Assembly (NCBI RefSeq): GCF_002087335.1 | Contig: NZ_MWVJ01000033.1 | Span: 123,563-187,562, forward strand | Direction: 5' to 3' | DNA from: Pseudophaeobacter leonis | Lineage (GTDB): Bacteria > Pseudomonadota > Alphaproteobacteria > Rhodobacterales > Rhodobacteraceae | Length of the DNA: 64,000 bases | In this document: piece after piece, positions 47,537 through 57,222 of the stretch | Layout of the letters: every line of letters begins with the position of its first letter | Position numbering within the stretch: position 1 is the first letter of the stretch | The notes under the pieces: model-generated | What the model was told of the DNA's origin: nothing | The model's database searches: none | What the model saw: only the letters and a program-made list of their open reading frames with translations | Program-made: the position numbers and the translations under genes

Positions 47537-48844
47537 TTAGGCGGCCAGGGTTCGGGAAATCACGTTCAACGCATTTCGTGCTGTGGTCGCGACCGACACG
47601 GGCGCAAACGGATTGTCATCAATCCGTGTGAAAATACCTTTGGCAAGCAGCGCCTGATACTCTGCTAAAATGCCTGCCGCCTGGCGTTTCATCGCGTCCC
47701 GACTGGCCCCTTCGGCATTGGTCAGACTATCCAGCGCCTCTTGCAGTCTGGTGTCGATCTGTTCGACCTCTGCCACGATATCAGCCGCAGCGGCGCGGAT
47801 CTCATCGGCCAGTTCATCGCCTTCGGCGGCAGCGTTGATGGCCTCTGCCAGTTTATGAACCTCTGCCATCATTTTACTGCGCGCTGTGACCCACAGAACC
47901 CGGGATTTCTGGAATGCCACCGTACCGGCAGCAACCACGGACTGCGCGGGGCCGGCGGCTATCACGGCTTCCACGGCGGGTTCTAGGCGGGCTATTATCG
48001 TTAAGGCGGCCTGAAAATCTGCGCCATCGGCCTTTTGCACTGCCATTGCCCAGGCGGCGCGCAATTTACCCGCGTTTTCGGGTTGTAACGCCATTGCCAT
48101 TTCATATCGCGGCCCTATGGCGGCCTGTGCCTTGGCCCATTGCGCCGCCAGAGCATCCGGCGCCTGCGCAGCATCAGAGGCCTGTCCAGAAAAGGCTGTC
48201 AGAATGGGTTTAAGCTTGGCAACAACCGCAGTTGCGGTGGCAAAATCTCCTGCTGCGGCAGCGGCCTGTGCCGCCTTCCAGGCGGCTTGCACCTGCCCGG
48301 CCTTTGCAGCGCCCTGGTCAGCCATTTTCTGCACCATCGCCGTCGTCATGCTCTCGACCCTTGCCCAAGCCGCAGCTTGATCGGGGGCAGCTTTATGGCC
48401 CGGCGTGTCTTCGGCCAGCGGGGCCTGCGTCGCGCCTTCGGCATCGTCGCTGGTTTCGTCCTCTCCGTCATCTTGGATAACGGCACCGTTTGCGTCCAGG
48501 AAAATGACTTTCATTGGCATCTTGATCAGCATCAGAAAGGCCTTGGTCCGCTTGGCAATTCCGCCCGGGGGGGCTTCCGGGCAGGTCAGAAGCAGCTTTT
48601 TCCCACTGACTTCCATCGCGCCAAAGGCAACCTTGGGGGTTTCACCGGCTTTTTTGGCCTGCCGCGCGAGCACTTCCGGGTCTTTTCGCAAATGCCCCAG
48701 GACAACCGTCCCGTCAGGAGCCTTCCCCATACAAATTGCAAAATTTACCGGCCTCTTTCGCGCCTTGGTCATCAGCCCCTTCAGGTCTTCGATTTCTGCA
48801 TCAGACATCAACATAATGGTTGCCCCCAATTCGCCAAAATACAT
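47537..48844 (-). CDS. Alanine-rich hypothetical protein paired with the kinase
   Basis: A 435-residue protein of unknown function. An N-terminal globular domain of about 130 residues (MSDAEIEDLKGLMTKARKRP, NFAICMGKAPDGTVVLGHL, KLLLTCPEAPPGGIAKRTK) is followed by an acidic linker (DDGEDETSDDAEGATQAP). The rest is an alanine-rich helical region (AGQVQAAWKAAQAAAAAGD) with repeats of about 80 residues. The long frame starts at ATG 48844; the internal ATG at 48814 (MLMSDAEIE) is also likely. No catalytic motif or membrane helix is seen. It is the first of two co-oriented genes with the kinase, and may be its substrate or scaffold; that is inference. Confidence 0.8.
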   Translation of the reverse strand: MYFGELGATIMLMSDAEIEDLKGLMTKARKRPVNFAICMGKAPDGTVVLGHLRKDPEVLARQAKKAGETPKVAFGAMEVSGKKLLLTCPEAPPGGIAKRTKAFLMLIKMPMKVIFLDANGAVIQDDGEDETSDDAEGATQAPLAEDTPGHKAAPDQAAAWARVESMTTAMVQKMADQGAAKAGQVQAAWKAAQAAAAAGDFATATAVVAKLKPILTAFSGQASDAAQAPDALAAQWAKAQAAIGPRYEMAMALQPENAGKLRAAWAMAVQKADGADFQAALTIIARLEPAVEAVIAAGPAQSVVAAGTVAFQKSRVLWVTARSKMMAEVHKLAEAINAAAEGDELADEIRAAAADIVAEVEQIDTRLQEALDSLTNAEGASRDAMKRQAAGILAEYQALLAKGIFTRIDDNPFAPVSVATTARNALNVISRTLAA

Positions 48845-49278
48845 TAAACATATTTGAAATTACCCAGACAAAATCTGCCCACGTAAATTGCTCCAAAGCA
48901 AGCCATTACTCAATTTTTCCCTCATCAGTTTTTTGAGAGCGAAAGGCGGCTTAAACTGCTGTCAGGCCCCAGTGCTTTCAGTGACGCGGCATGGTTCGCC
49001 GGCACGACGGCCTCAGGCGCTGCGGGCCAACTGCCTGCTGTCAACGGGCCTGCTGCGACTGGCCTGCTGCCGACTTCGAAGAACTCGGAAGCACCAGCCT
49101 GAGGATCGTTTTATTTCATTCCCCAGAAGGCAGCGGTCTGGTCGAAAGCGAAGCGATTTTGTGACAAACCTTGCATTTGTTAAGCCTTAGGTGCAGCGTT
49201 TTCACACTGGGCGTGTGCCAAAACACTCCAGGGTAGATTTAAACCGGTTATTTTTTCAAATCTGGCGCTAGGCAAACC
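48845..49278. other. Divergent promoter region between kinase module and hybrid sensor kinase
   Basis: 434 bases without a supported gene. The first part is AT-rich and holds the promoter of the minus-strand pair. Three loose copies of GGCCTGCTG-type text occur at about 49025-49070. No RNA gene is recognised. Confidence 0.5.
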
Positions 49279-51426
49279 ATGGCAACCAAAGGTTTCTATC
49301 AAAACATCTCCACATACAACGCGGGCATGCGAAAAACCCAAAACCACGTATTGGACATCCTCGCGATCATCTCGATGATAGGCGTCATCCTTTCCATTCT
49401 GCGTGTGTACCAAGTGGGTCTCGCATACCTTAGCGTCGCCGTCTTGTTTTTTGGACTTTGCGTGCTGCCTTCGGTCCTCTTGCGCGCGGACAAATATCTG
49501 AGCCTACGTGGCTTTCTCCTGATCATCGGATATCTGATCAACATCTCGATAGGGATCTTTAATCTGGGGCTGCTTTCCACTGGGGTCGGAGCCTTGCCCT
49601 CCATTCTGGCAATCTGCGGCTTTATTTACAGCCGCAGAACCTCGCTTTTTGTATTCGCCGGCATGGTCGCAGGCCTCGCCGTTTTCGGCTATCTGTTTAT
49701 CTCCGGCCAGGTGCCTTCCCCCGAGATTTCGATTCCAGAGTGGAACCGCGATCTGCGCAGCTGGCTCGTCGCGGTTTGGGCTATGGTCGTCTGTAGCCTG
49801 ATCGTTCTCACGCTCATCTTCCATCTGAGGTCGTTCTGGATCGAGACAGATGTGGAAGCCGAACAGAAAAATCGCCAGCTCGAGGCCATGGTGGACTTTT
49901 CCCCACACGCTATTTTGATCTTTGATCTGGACACCGAGCGGGTCGCAGCCACGAACACGCGGGCTGAAGAACTCTTTGGCATATCACGGGATGATCTTGG
50001 AAACGCACCTAAGTTGGGCACCAGAAGCCCTGAGCGACAGCCCTCAGGAGAGCTCAGCTCTGAAATAGAAGGGGAAAAGTTTCAGGAAGCCCTCGACGGT
50101 GGTCACCCGGTGTTTGATCATGTGATCCTGAACGCCGCCAGAGAAGAAGTGCTCTGCGAGATTTCTCTGTCGCGGATCCCGCCATATGACCGGAAGCTGG
50201 TGCGGGCCAATATCTCCGACCTTTCCAGTCGTCTGGCCGAACAAAAGCAACGGGCTGATCTTCAGTCCAGCCTGGCGGCGTCGCAAAGGCGCGAAGCCAT
50301 TGGACAGTTGACCGGCGGCGTGGCGCATGACTTCAACAACATTTTGGCGGTGGTTCTGGGAAACCTCGAATTGCTGCGCGAAAGGCTTGATGAGGACGAA
50401 GAGGAGAAGCTGCAGGCAATGATCAGCGCCGCTATCGCTGCCAGTACCCGGGGAGCCGGTCTGACCCGCAGCCTGCTTGCCTTCGCACGCGAGGCCGGCC
50501 TGCATCCCGAGGTGCTGGACTTGAACGCCATTGTGGGCGAGGCCAGAAAATGGATGGGCCGTACCCTGCCGGAATCGATCATGGTGGAGACCTCTCTGCT
50601 TGGAGGCCTCTGGCCAGTGAAACTGGACAAGACGTCGCTGGAAAGCGCCCTTCTCAACCTGATCCTGAATGCGCGCGATGCAATGGACGGCAAAGGCAAG
50701 CTGACCATCGAAACGGCCAATATCCGTCTCGACCACGCCTACCTTGATGCCCGGGGCGAAGAGATTAAGCCAGGGCGCTACGTGATGCTGGCCGTCAGCG
50801 ACACCGGCACCGGGATTGGTCCCGAGACACTGGAGCGCATGTTCGATCCCTTCTATACGACGAAGGCCCCCGGTGTGGGGTCGGGCGTGGGCCTGTCGAT
50901 GGTGCTGGGCTTTGTGCAGCAGTCGCTGGGAACCGTTCAGGTCTATACCGAGACGGGCATTGGTACGACGCTGAAACTGTATTTTCCGACTACCGATACC
51001 GCGTTGTCCGACCTGCCAGAAGAAACGCCAAAGCAGCCTTCGCACGCTAGGGGCCAGGGGCGTATCCTGCTGGTTGAGGATGACGAGGCCGTCCGTGAGC
51101 TGCTGCTGACCGTGTTGGAAAGTTGCGGCTACGACGTCACGCAGGCCGCTACTGGCGATGCCGCACTTAAAATCTTCCGGTCCGATCCCAAATTCGACCT
51201 CATTTTGACCGACATCGTGATGCCCGGAACGCTTCAAGGCACCAATCTAGCAAAGGTGATCCGAGAGAGCCATCCCGACGTGCCGTTCATTTTCATGTCC
51301 GGCTATGCCGCCGAGGCGACGGTGCATGGCAACGGCCTCAAGCCCAACGATGTCCGCCTGATGAAGCCCGTGCCAAATGCCGAGCTGTTGACTGCGGTGG
51401 CGACTGCTCTTGGCAAGAAGGCATGA
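49279..51426 (+). CDS. Hybrid membrane sensor histidine kinase with receiver domain
   Basis: A 715-residue protein. Six or so hydrophobic segments fill residues 20-200 (ILAIISMIGVILSILRVYQ, LAYLSVAVLFFGLCVLPSVLL, WLVAVWAMVVCSLIVLTLIF). A PAS domain spans about 205-330, then comes the HisKA/HWE-like block GQLTGGVAHDFNNILAVVLGNLELL with His at about 350. HATPase motifs follow (LNLILNARDAMDG, VSDTGTGIGPETLERMFDPFYTTKA), and a C-terminal receiver with Asp in LILTDIVMPGTLQG. The kinase core is of the FixL/NtrB-like class. It is a single gene followed by the pqi operon on the other strand, so it probably signals through an unlinked partner. Confidence 0.93.
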   Translation: MATKGFYQNISTYNAGMRKTQNHVLDILAIISMIGVILSILRVYQVGLAYLSVAVLFFGLCVLPSVLLRADKYLSLRGFLLIIGYLINISIGIFNLGLLSTGVGALPSILAICGFIYSRRTSLFVFAGMVAGLAVFGYLFISGQVPSPEISIPEWNRDLRSWLVAVWAMVVCSLIVLTLIFHLRSFWIETDVEAEQKNRQLEAMVDFSPHAILIFDLDTERVAATNTRAEELFGISRDDLGNAPKLGTRSPERQPSGELSSEIEGEKFQEALDGGHPVFDHVILNAAREEVLCEISLSRIPPYDRKLVRANISDLSSRLAEQKQRADLQSSLAASQRREAIGQLTGGVAHDFNNILAVVLGNLELLRERLDEDEEEKLQAMISAAIAASTRGAGLTRSLLAFAREAGLHPEVLDLNAIVGEARKWMGRTLPESIMVETSLLGGLWPVKLDKTSLESALLNLILNARDAMDGKGKLTIETANIRLDHAYLDARGEEIKPGRYVMLAVSDTGTGIGPETLERMFDPFYTTKAPGVGSGVGLSMVLGFVQQSLGTVQVYTETGIGTTLKLYFPTTDTALSDLPEETPKQPSHARGQGRILLVEDDEAVRELLLTVLESCGYDVTQAATGDAALKIFRSDPKFDLILTDIVMPGTLQGTNLAKVIRESHPDVPFIFMSGYAAEATVHGNGLKPNDVRLMKPVPNAELLTAVATALGKKA

Positions 51427-51532
51427 AATGACAGCCCTTTGCGGTAATCGCGGTAGGGCCGACAGCGCGACCAACGAAGGACATGCGCTGTGCGTACATA
51501 CCGGCTAAGTTCGCACAAATCCGAGCGGAGCG

Positions 51533-52182
51533 TTAGCGCGCCAGATCGCGGGCAATTCTTTCGGCAAGCAGCCGCAGAGCCTCTGATTGCGCCGCTGCCA
51601 GCGCGCCCGGCTCGGCGCTCAGCCCTGCACTTGGCCCGCACTTGGCCCGGCGCTCAGCAATGGCACTTCAATATCAAAGAGCTCAGAGCGCGAGCGGATC
51701 GTGCGGCGCGCCACCTTGGGGCGGGCTTCGTCAGTGTCGTAGGATTCTATCTCCTGGCCACCGATGAAATACTGACCGGACAGACGCAATGTATTGCGGT
51801 TCGTGGCGACAAGCTGCTCCACCCGGATGTCCACGGTCGCCTGAGGCGTCTCTTCAAGAGGCCAGGGTTGCGGCGCCACCGTCGCCGAGGTCATCTGGTT
51901 GAGATGGCGAGAGGTCAGCAGTGTCGTGGCACGCTCTGGCTCGTCAGCCCAAAGGTCCGATTTGTTCAGCTTAATGACGCCGCTTGCGTCCTGAAACGCG
52001 ATCTCTTCGGCCGCCGCATAGGTCGGCAGTGACACCGCGCGCACCAGCACCGAGGCGACCCTGGCGCGGACCTTTACCGCCGACTCGGTGGGGGTGGCGT
52101 CCAGCGCGTATCTGCGCGTGTTGTCATCGCATCCTGCCAGAGCAACAGCGGCTGCGGCCGCGACGAGAAGGCGAAGCGTCAT
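51533..52182 (-). pseudogene. pqiC: PqiC-like ABC transport auxiliary lipoprotein, broken by an 11-bp duplication
   Basis: An outer-membrane lipoprotein of the PqiC family. The signal peptide MTLRLLVAAAAAVALAGCDDNTRRY ends in the lipobox LAGC. The body includes DLWADEPERATTLLTSRHLN and VDIRVEQLVATNRNTLRLSGQYF. Near the C terminus the frame is shifted by a tandem 11-bp copy (51627-51648). Removing one copy restores the end SAEPGALAAAQSEALRLLAERIARDLAR, stop at 51533. With PqiA and PqiB it would form a lipid-transport bridge across the envelope. It is the last gene of the operon, starting two bases after the end of pqiB. Confidence 0.88.
51627..51648. repeat. 11-bp perfect tandem duplication inside pqiC
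   Basis: GCACTTGGCCC (51627-51637) is followed exactly by a second copy (51638-51648). The duplication shifts the reading frame of pqiC; deletion of one copy restores it. Confidence 0.9.
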
Positions 52183-52183
52183 G

Positions 52184-53922
52184 TCAACGTCCTAACAAAA
52201 GGGAATTCGGATTGCGCTGAATTGTGCGCGCAAGAGATTTCAGGGCTTCGGCGGCCTCGCTAATGTCGCGCAGGGCGTCGAGACCGGTCGAGACCAGCCG
52301 TGATTTTTCACCATAGCTTGCCAGCACGGCCTCGGTCCGGACCGCAAGTTTTTCAAGCTGCTCTGCCAGGGCCGGCAGTTTTGTGGCGGCTGTCTCGACC
52401 CGCTGGCGGCCCCTTCGGCCGCGCTCCGCGTGGCATTGACCCTGGCGCCGGCGCCGGCCCCGCGCAGCTCGGCAAGGATAACGCGCGCCTCGGCCAGTGG
52501 AGCGGTCAGTTCTGGTAAGACCGCCTTGACCCCGTCAGAAGCCACAAGCCCGTTTACACTGTCCAGAACACCAATGGCCGATGCAATCAGCTCTTCCACC
52601 TTCAGGGCATTGATCCGCTTGAACACGCCTTCGGCGGTGGCGGTTAAATCCGACAAATTGGCATCCACCGATGGCACGAGCGGATAGGGCTTTGCGCTCA
52701 GATCAAGCACAGCCGCCTTTGCCTTTGGCAACTCGACAAGTTCGACGATCAGCTCGCCGGTCAGGATATTGGCAGAGGTCAGCCGCGCCCGCAGGCCCTG
52801 CACGACATAGTCCTGCAACAGCACCAGGGCTTCGTTTGTGGTGGCGTCCTGCCCCAGGCCCAGGTTTCCCGGTCTGAGCTGCAGGGCAGCACGCAGCAAC
52901 ACAGCTCTCTTTGCGCCGCTTTTGACCACCCGCATTGTCAGCTCGGAGACTTCGCCAACCTTGATCCCGCGGAACCGCACCTCGGATCCGACAACAAGCC
53001 CGCCGACGGATTCGCCGAACTCGGTTGCAACCGTCAAAAGCTCAGCATTCTCATCGTGAAACAGGCTTTTGCGTGCCGCAGCTTCGCTTTCATAGATCGG
53101 AAAGGTCACGCCTGTCTCGACAGGTCCGCCGCCCGACACCAGGGTTTCGAATGTCACGCCGCCCTCGAGCAGCGAGGCGAGACTTTCCACGTCAAGCTTG
53201 ACGCCGCCGGCACCAAACGAAACCTCGAAACCCGAGGTATCCCAGAACCGCGTGGCTGATGTGACCAGCGCATCATATGGCGCCTCAATGAAACCATTGG
53301 AGACCACGTCAGATCCGGAGGCCGTAAGCGAGGGGGCCTCCATGACACCAACGCGAATACCTTTGTACAAAATAGGCGCCCCGGCAGAGAGCTGGTTTCC
53401 GTTACGCGCACGCAGAACAATAGAGATGCCGCGGCTGCCGGGCCGCACGAGCGGTGCCGCACCAAGACCGGTGAAGCGGTGTTCCGGCTCACCAATCGTG
53501 GCGTCCCAGAAGCCGTTGACATAGACCCCCGACAAGACCGTGCCCAATCCGCTAACGCCCCGTACCGAGACCTGCGGCCGTTCGACCCAGAAGAGCGCGT
53601 CTGCATCAATGAACGCTGCGATGTCTTTTTCCACCCGTACCTGCACGATGACCTGCGACAGATCCTCTGAGAAGGTGACGCGTTCAACGGTTCCAACAGA
53701 TACGTCGCGGTATCTGAGTTGCGTCTTGCCGACTTCAACACCGGTGGCGTTTTTAAAGCCGATCTCGATCAGAACGCCCCGGTCGGAATAATTTTGCCAG
53801 GCCAGGGCCAGCGAAGCCACAAGAGCAAGGACCGGCACCAGCCAGACAAGGGAGATGCGCGACATCAGCCCCTGGCGCATGGGGCGGATGTCCGGCTCTG
53901 CAGCCTCAATGCGATTAGTCAT
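52184..53922 (-). pseudogene. pqiB: PqiB-like MlaD/MCE domain protein, frameshifted near the C terminus
   Basis: A 579-residue inner-membrane-anchored protein with one N-terminal helix (SRISLVWLVPVLALVASLALAW) and three MCE/MlaD modules (start points near GVLIEIGFKNATGVEVGKTQ, GISIVLRARNGNQLSAGAPI and the third around VGGLVVGSEVRFRGIKVGE). A helical tail follows. In E. coli PqiB forms a needle-like tunnel for lipids. The frame breaks near 52408 after TRSAAEGA; the other frame continues with RVETAATKLPALAEQLEKL to the stop at 52184, so one base is missing. It follows pqiA and precedes pqiC in the same operon. Confidence 0.9.
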
Positions 53923-53943
53923 GTCCCAGTCTCGTTTCCAGTC

Positions 53944-55172
53944 TCATGTCCCAGTCTCGCTTCCATCCCAGATGAGTCTGGAATCCAGACTCTGGGCTGC
54001 CAGCATGGTAAACACAACCGAAAGCGCAAAAGAAACGGCTGCGATTCCGGGATTGATTGTGGCAACGCTGTCCAGCTGCACCAGAGCCGAAAGGATTGCG
54101 ACAACAAAAACGTCAATCATCGACCACCGGCCAATGAACTCGACAATCTCCAGCATCAGCTGGCGTTGATGGGCGCTCAGGGCGCGGTGCTGCCCCACGG
54201 CGCGCACAAGGTAGAGTATGGCCAGGAACTTCCCGATTGGGATGACCACACTGGCCACAAAAACGATCACGGCATCCCCGAATGAGCCGTGGTGCAGCAA
54301 GTCAACGACGCCTCCCAGGATCGTGCTTTCCTGACGCTCAAACAGTGTCGAGGTCAAAAGCATGGGGTAAATACTTGCCGGAACATAGGCGATGAGGCCA
54401 GCCAGCAGCCAGGCGATGGTGCGCTGCAGCGACAGCGGCGCGCGCGAATGCAGCGCGCTACCGCATCTTGTGCAGGTACCGGCAAGCGGAGGGTACACCA
54501 CCCCACAGCGGTCGCAGGCGACAAGCCCAGCCTCGCGGGCCGTTCCTACTGAGCGTTCTGTTCCAGAGATTTCAAAATCGTCCTTCTACACATAAAGTTG
54601 TCGTGAAGAGCCGCCACAACGACAAGGGCACAAAAGGCCCAGAAGGCCGGTCCCAAACCGACGCTTGCCATCCCCGCGACTTTTACCAGGGCCACGGAGA
54701 CCCCCAAAACGAATATCTCGGCCATCGCCCAGGGCCGCAGTCTTTCTGCAAGGCGGAAGGCAGGACGCGCGTACTGGAACGGTGGGCGGTCAAATACCAG
54801 TGGCCATAACGTATAGGCAACAGCCGCAAACCGGAGCGAAGGGATCAGTACGATAAAAGCGGCCAGTGCAACAGACAAAGGCAGCAACAGGCCGCTGGAA
54901 AAGGCCAGGATCGCGTCAAGAACCGATGTACGGTTGTTCAGCCCTGCGACCTGGAGTTCCAGAAACGGAAAGTAGACTGCGGCCACCATCAGGATCATGG
55001 CTGTGAGCGCCAAAACGAACACGCGCGTAAAGGCGCCTGCGCGCGGGGTCGCCAGAACGACGCCACAGCGGCTGCAGCTGACGGTGCAGTTCTCGGCCCG
55101 GTCTGGCTCTCTGTGCAACAGATCACAGCGTGGGCAGGCAACAAGCCCTGTTTCGGCAATCGTGCAAGCCAA
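53944..55172 (-). pseudogene. pqiA: PqiA-like membrane protein in two frames (fused PqiA or two half-size genes)
   Basis: The first frame (55172-54546, 208 residues) has a zinc-ribbon lead VACPRCDLLHREPDRAEN with CSRCG, then four membrane helices. The second (down to 53944) has VACDRCGVVYPPLAGTCTRCG and four more helices. The second frame has no ATG, GTG or TTG before its zinc ribbon; the only start (GTG 54501) would delete half of the Cys cluster. A single missing G near 54546 would join EQNAQ to VGTAREAGLVAC and give one PqiA of about 410 residues, close to the E. coli length. Two half-size genes, as in many alphaproteobacteria, remain possible. Role: membrane part of the Pqi lipid transporter. 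Confidence 0.85.
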
Positions 55173-55345
55173 ACCGTATACGTCCTTTTCTGCCGATCAT
55201 ACCGCCGCATTATGCGACACGAGGCCATCGCCACGCCAGTGCTATCTCTAGCGTGCACTAATTCCTGTAGCTCGGGTGCAAAACCGAGCGTGAGCAAAAT
55301 GGAGGTATACTTGCAATAAAAGTGACTATCCCTCATGTAATTCCT

Positions 55346-56277
55346 ATGGATATCACGCTGATAAAAACCTTTCTCGAAGTCGCCGCAACTGGCTCTTTCG
55401 TATCCGCGTCCGAGCGATTGTTTGTCACCCAGTCAGCTGTCAGCCTGCGGGTGCAGCGGTTAGAGAACAGCCTTGGACGACCGCTTTTTATACGCTCAAA
55501 AGCAGGCGCAGAGTTGACGCCTGCGGGGGTCGAATTTGAACATTACGCCTTGTCCCTGATCAAAGTCTGGGAAGAGGCCCGGCAACAAATCGCGATACCA
55601 GAAGGGTTCACCAAAAGCTTCACAATCGGGGCGCAATATTCCTTGTGGCCGCGGCTGGGGTTTCGTTGGATTGATGCCATGCAATCGGCAATGCCCGATC
55701 TTAGCATCAGGGCCGAACTGGGTATGCCAGACCGCCTGACACGATTTCTGATCGAGGGCGTCGTTCAGGCCGCACTCATGTATACACCGCAGCTGCGGCC
55801 GGGACTAAATGCACAATGTATTTTAGAGGAAGAACTCGTGCTGGTCGCCTCGTGGCGCTCACCGACGCTGGATCTGAATGGCCGCTATGTTTTTGTCGAT
55901 TGGGGGCCGGAATTTGTGCAGGCCCACGCCATTCACCTGCCAAATCTGACCAATTCCGGCCTGACCATGTCATTGGGGGCTATGGCCGTCGACTATATTG
56001 TGAACAGAGGAAAAGCAGCCTACGTACCGGCAAGATCGGCGCTTAGATATCTTGAAAGTGGCCAATTGCATCTGGTTGCAGATGCACCAAGGTTTCCCTA
56101 TCCGCCTGGGCTGTGTGGAGAGAAGATCTTGACCCTGTCGTTCGTGACCTTGCAAGCCGCACCCTTCGCGAGGTCGCAGAAAAGATCGACGACGCCCAGG
56201 GCAATGTGCTGGAAAAACTCGCCGAGATCAGCGAAGAACACGCGGTGGATGTGCTGGGGCGACGCACCGATACATAA
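55346..56277 (+). pseudogene. LysR family transcriptional regulator, frameshifted
   Basis: With one base restored near 56104 this frame encodes a 310-residue LysR regulator. The start MDITLIKTFLEVAATGSF (55346) opens the winged helix (ASERLFVTQSAVSLRVQRLENSLGRPLF). The periplasmic-binding-like effector domain follows. The last part lies in the other frame: AWAVWREDLDPVVRDLASRTLREVAEKIDD and the end VLGRRTDT. It is divergent from pqiA across 170 bases, so it is the likely pqi regulator. The upstream ATG at 55322 would add eight residues. Confidence 0.9.
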
Positions 56278-56401
56278 CTATAAATCACGGCAACCATGTT
56301 TATTTTTAATTTTCCTTAGGTTATATTTCACCCTATCCTAGCACCTGACTATGCGGCTGAGCTTTGTTCAGCCACTGCAACCAAAAGGGGCTGTGGACGC
56401 G

Positions 56402-56824
56402 ATGAATGTTTATGTTCTCGACACGAAACCAACAAAAGCCGCTCGCCACGTCGATGTTTTGACGGATGACCATGCTGGCGAGGTTTTTGGCTATCGCCTG
56501 AGCGGGGCCCATAGTGGCCCCAACCTTGTCGTTGCAGGCCAGAAAGACGTGATCGAAGGCCTTTATGGCCGATTGGCTGCGCTCCCTACCCTGCCCTGGA
56601 TGCGCGGAACAATTTCATTGATTAATCTTGAAGCGCTGGAAGATGACCTTGGGATTGCTCACATTGGCCACGCGCCGAACGACGTGATTGACCGAATTCT
56701 GTTCCTGCTGCCCGTGGCGCAGGGGACAAAACTGAAGGAAGTTATTCATCACGGGTATTGGTCCGCTCTAAAGCTGTGCGCCAGCCTTGGAATGGTTCAA
56801 GGACGCGGCCTGACGGCACCTTGA
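56402..56824 (+). CDS. Small conserved-looking protein, possibly related to AstE/aspartoacylase N termini
   Basis: A 140-residue frame starting MNVYVLDTKPTKAARHVDVL; an upstream start at 56351 is possible. The segment GAHSGPNLVVAGQKDVIEGLYGRLAALPTL and MRGTISLINLEAL recall the N-terminal text of succinylglutamate desuccinylase/aspartoacylase proteins ('GPxLVVxAG..RLxxLPSLxxMRG'), but the HxxE zinc motif is absent and the rest does not match. It may be a truncated or unrelated fold. It follows the LysR gene by about 125 bases. No function is proposed. Confidence 0.55.
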   Translation: MNVYVLDTKPTKAARHVDVLTDDHAGEVFGYRLSGAHSGPNLVVAGQKDVIEGLYGRLAALPTLPWMRGTISLINLEALEDDLGIAHIGHAPNDVIDRILFLLPVAQGTKLKEVIHHGYWSALKLCASLGMVQGRGLTAP

Positions 56825-57222
56825 ATGGTTTTCCGGTGGCGCATTTCTGACGCTCAGAAGGATAAAGGTGAAGAAATTCGCGACTAAGCACAAGCGCCGC
56901 CGATAGTGTTCGCCCGCAGGTCAGTGGTGAAGGCCCGGTGAGCGCCGATTGTGTCGTGCCACTGCAAATCAGAGAACAAATGCGCCCAGCGTTCTGCAGA
57001 AATGCCACTTAGACAAAAAGCATGGTCACCCCTGGGTTGATTATCTTGAATTTCGCTTATGGCATTCCCCTGGAATAAGATCAGTCCAGACGCGGTATGT
57101 CTTAGGGTGTTGAAGCATATGCAGATCGTACAGCGCCCAATCTCTCGTTCGCAAAAGACCTGAATGCGCCGCATCCAGAGGTCATCATACCCATCGAATT
57201 AACCAAAGATCTGAGGCTCCAA
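56825..57222. other. Intergenic region upstream of the transporter operon
   Basis: 398 bases with no supported gene. A minus-strand frame of 96 codons (56884-57174) is open but lacks a ribosome-binding site and family signal. The promoter for the CDF-CorA-MscS operon must lie here; an AT-rich stretch at 57040-57060 is the best candidate. Confidence 0.5.

Noticed and set aside
50044..51237. 397-codon minus-strand frame opposite the hybrid sensor kinase
   Set aside because: His/Gln/Arg-rich shadow of the kinase and receiver domains.
56884..57174. 96-codon minus-strand frame before the CDF operon
   Set aside because: Cys-rich odd composition, no ribosome-binding site and no recognisable family; kept only as a remark.
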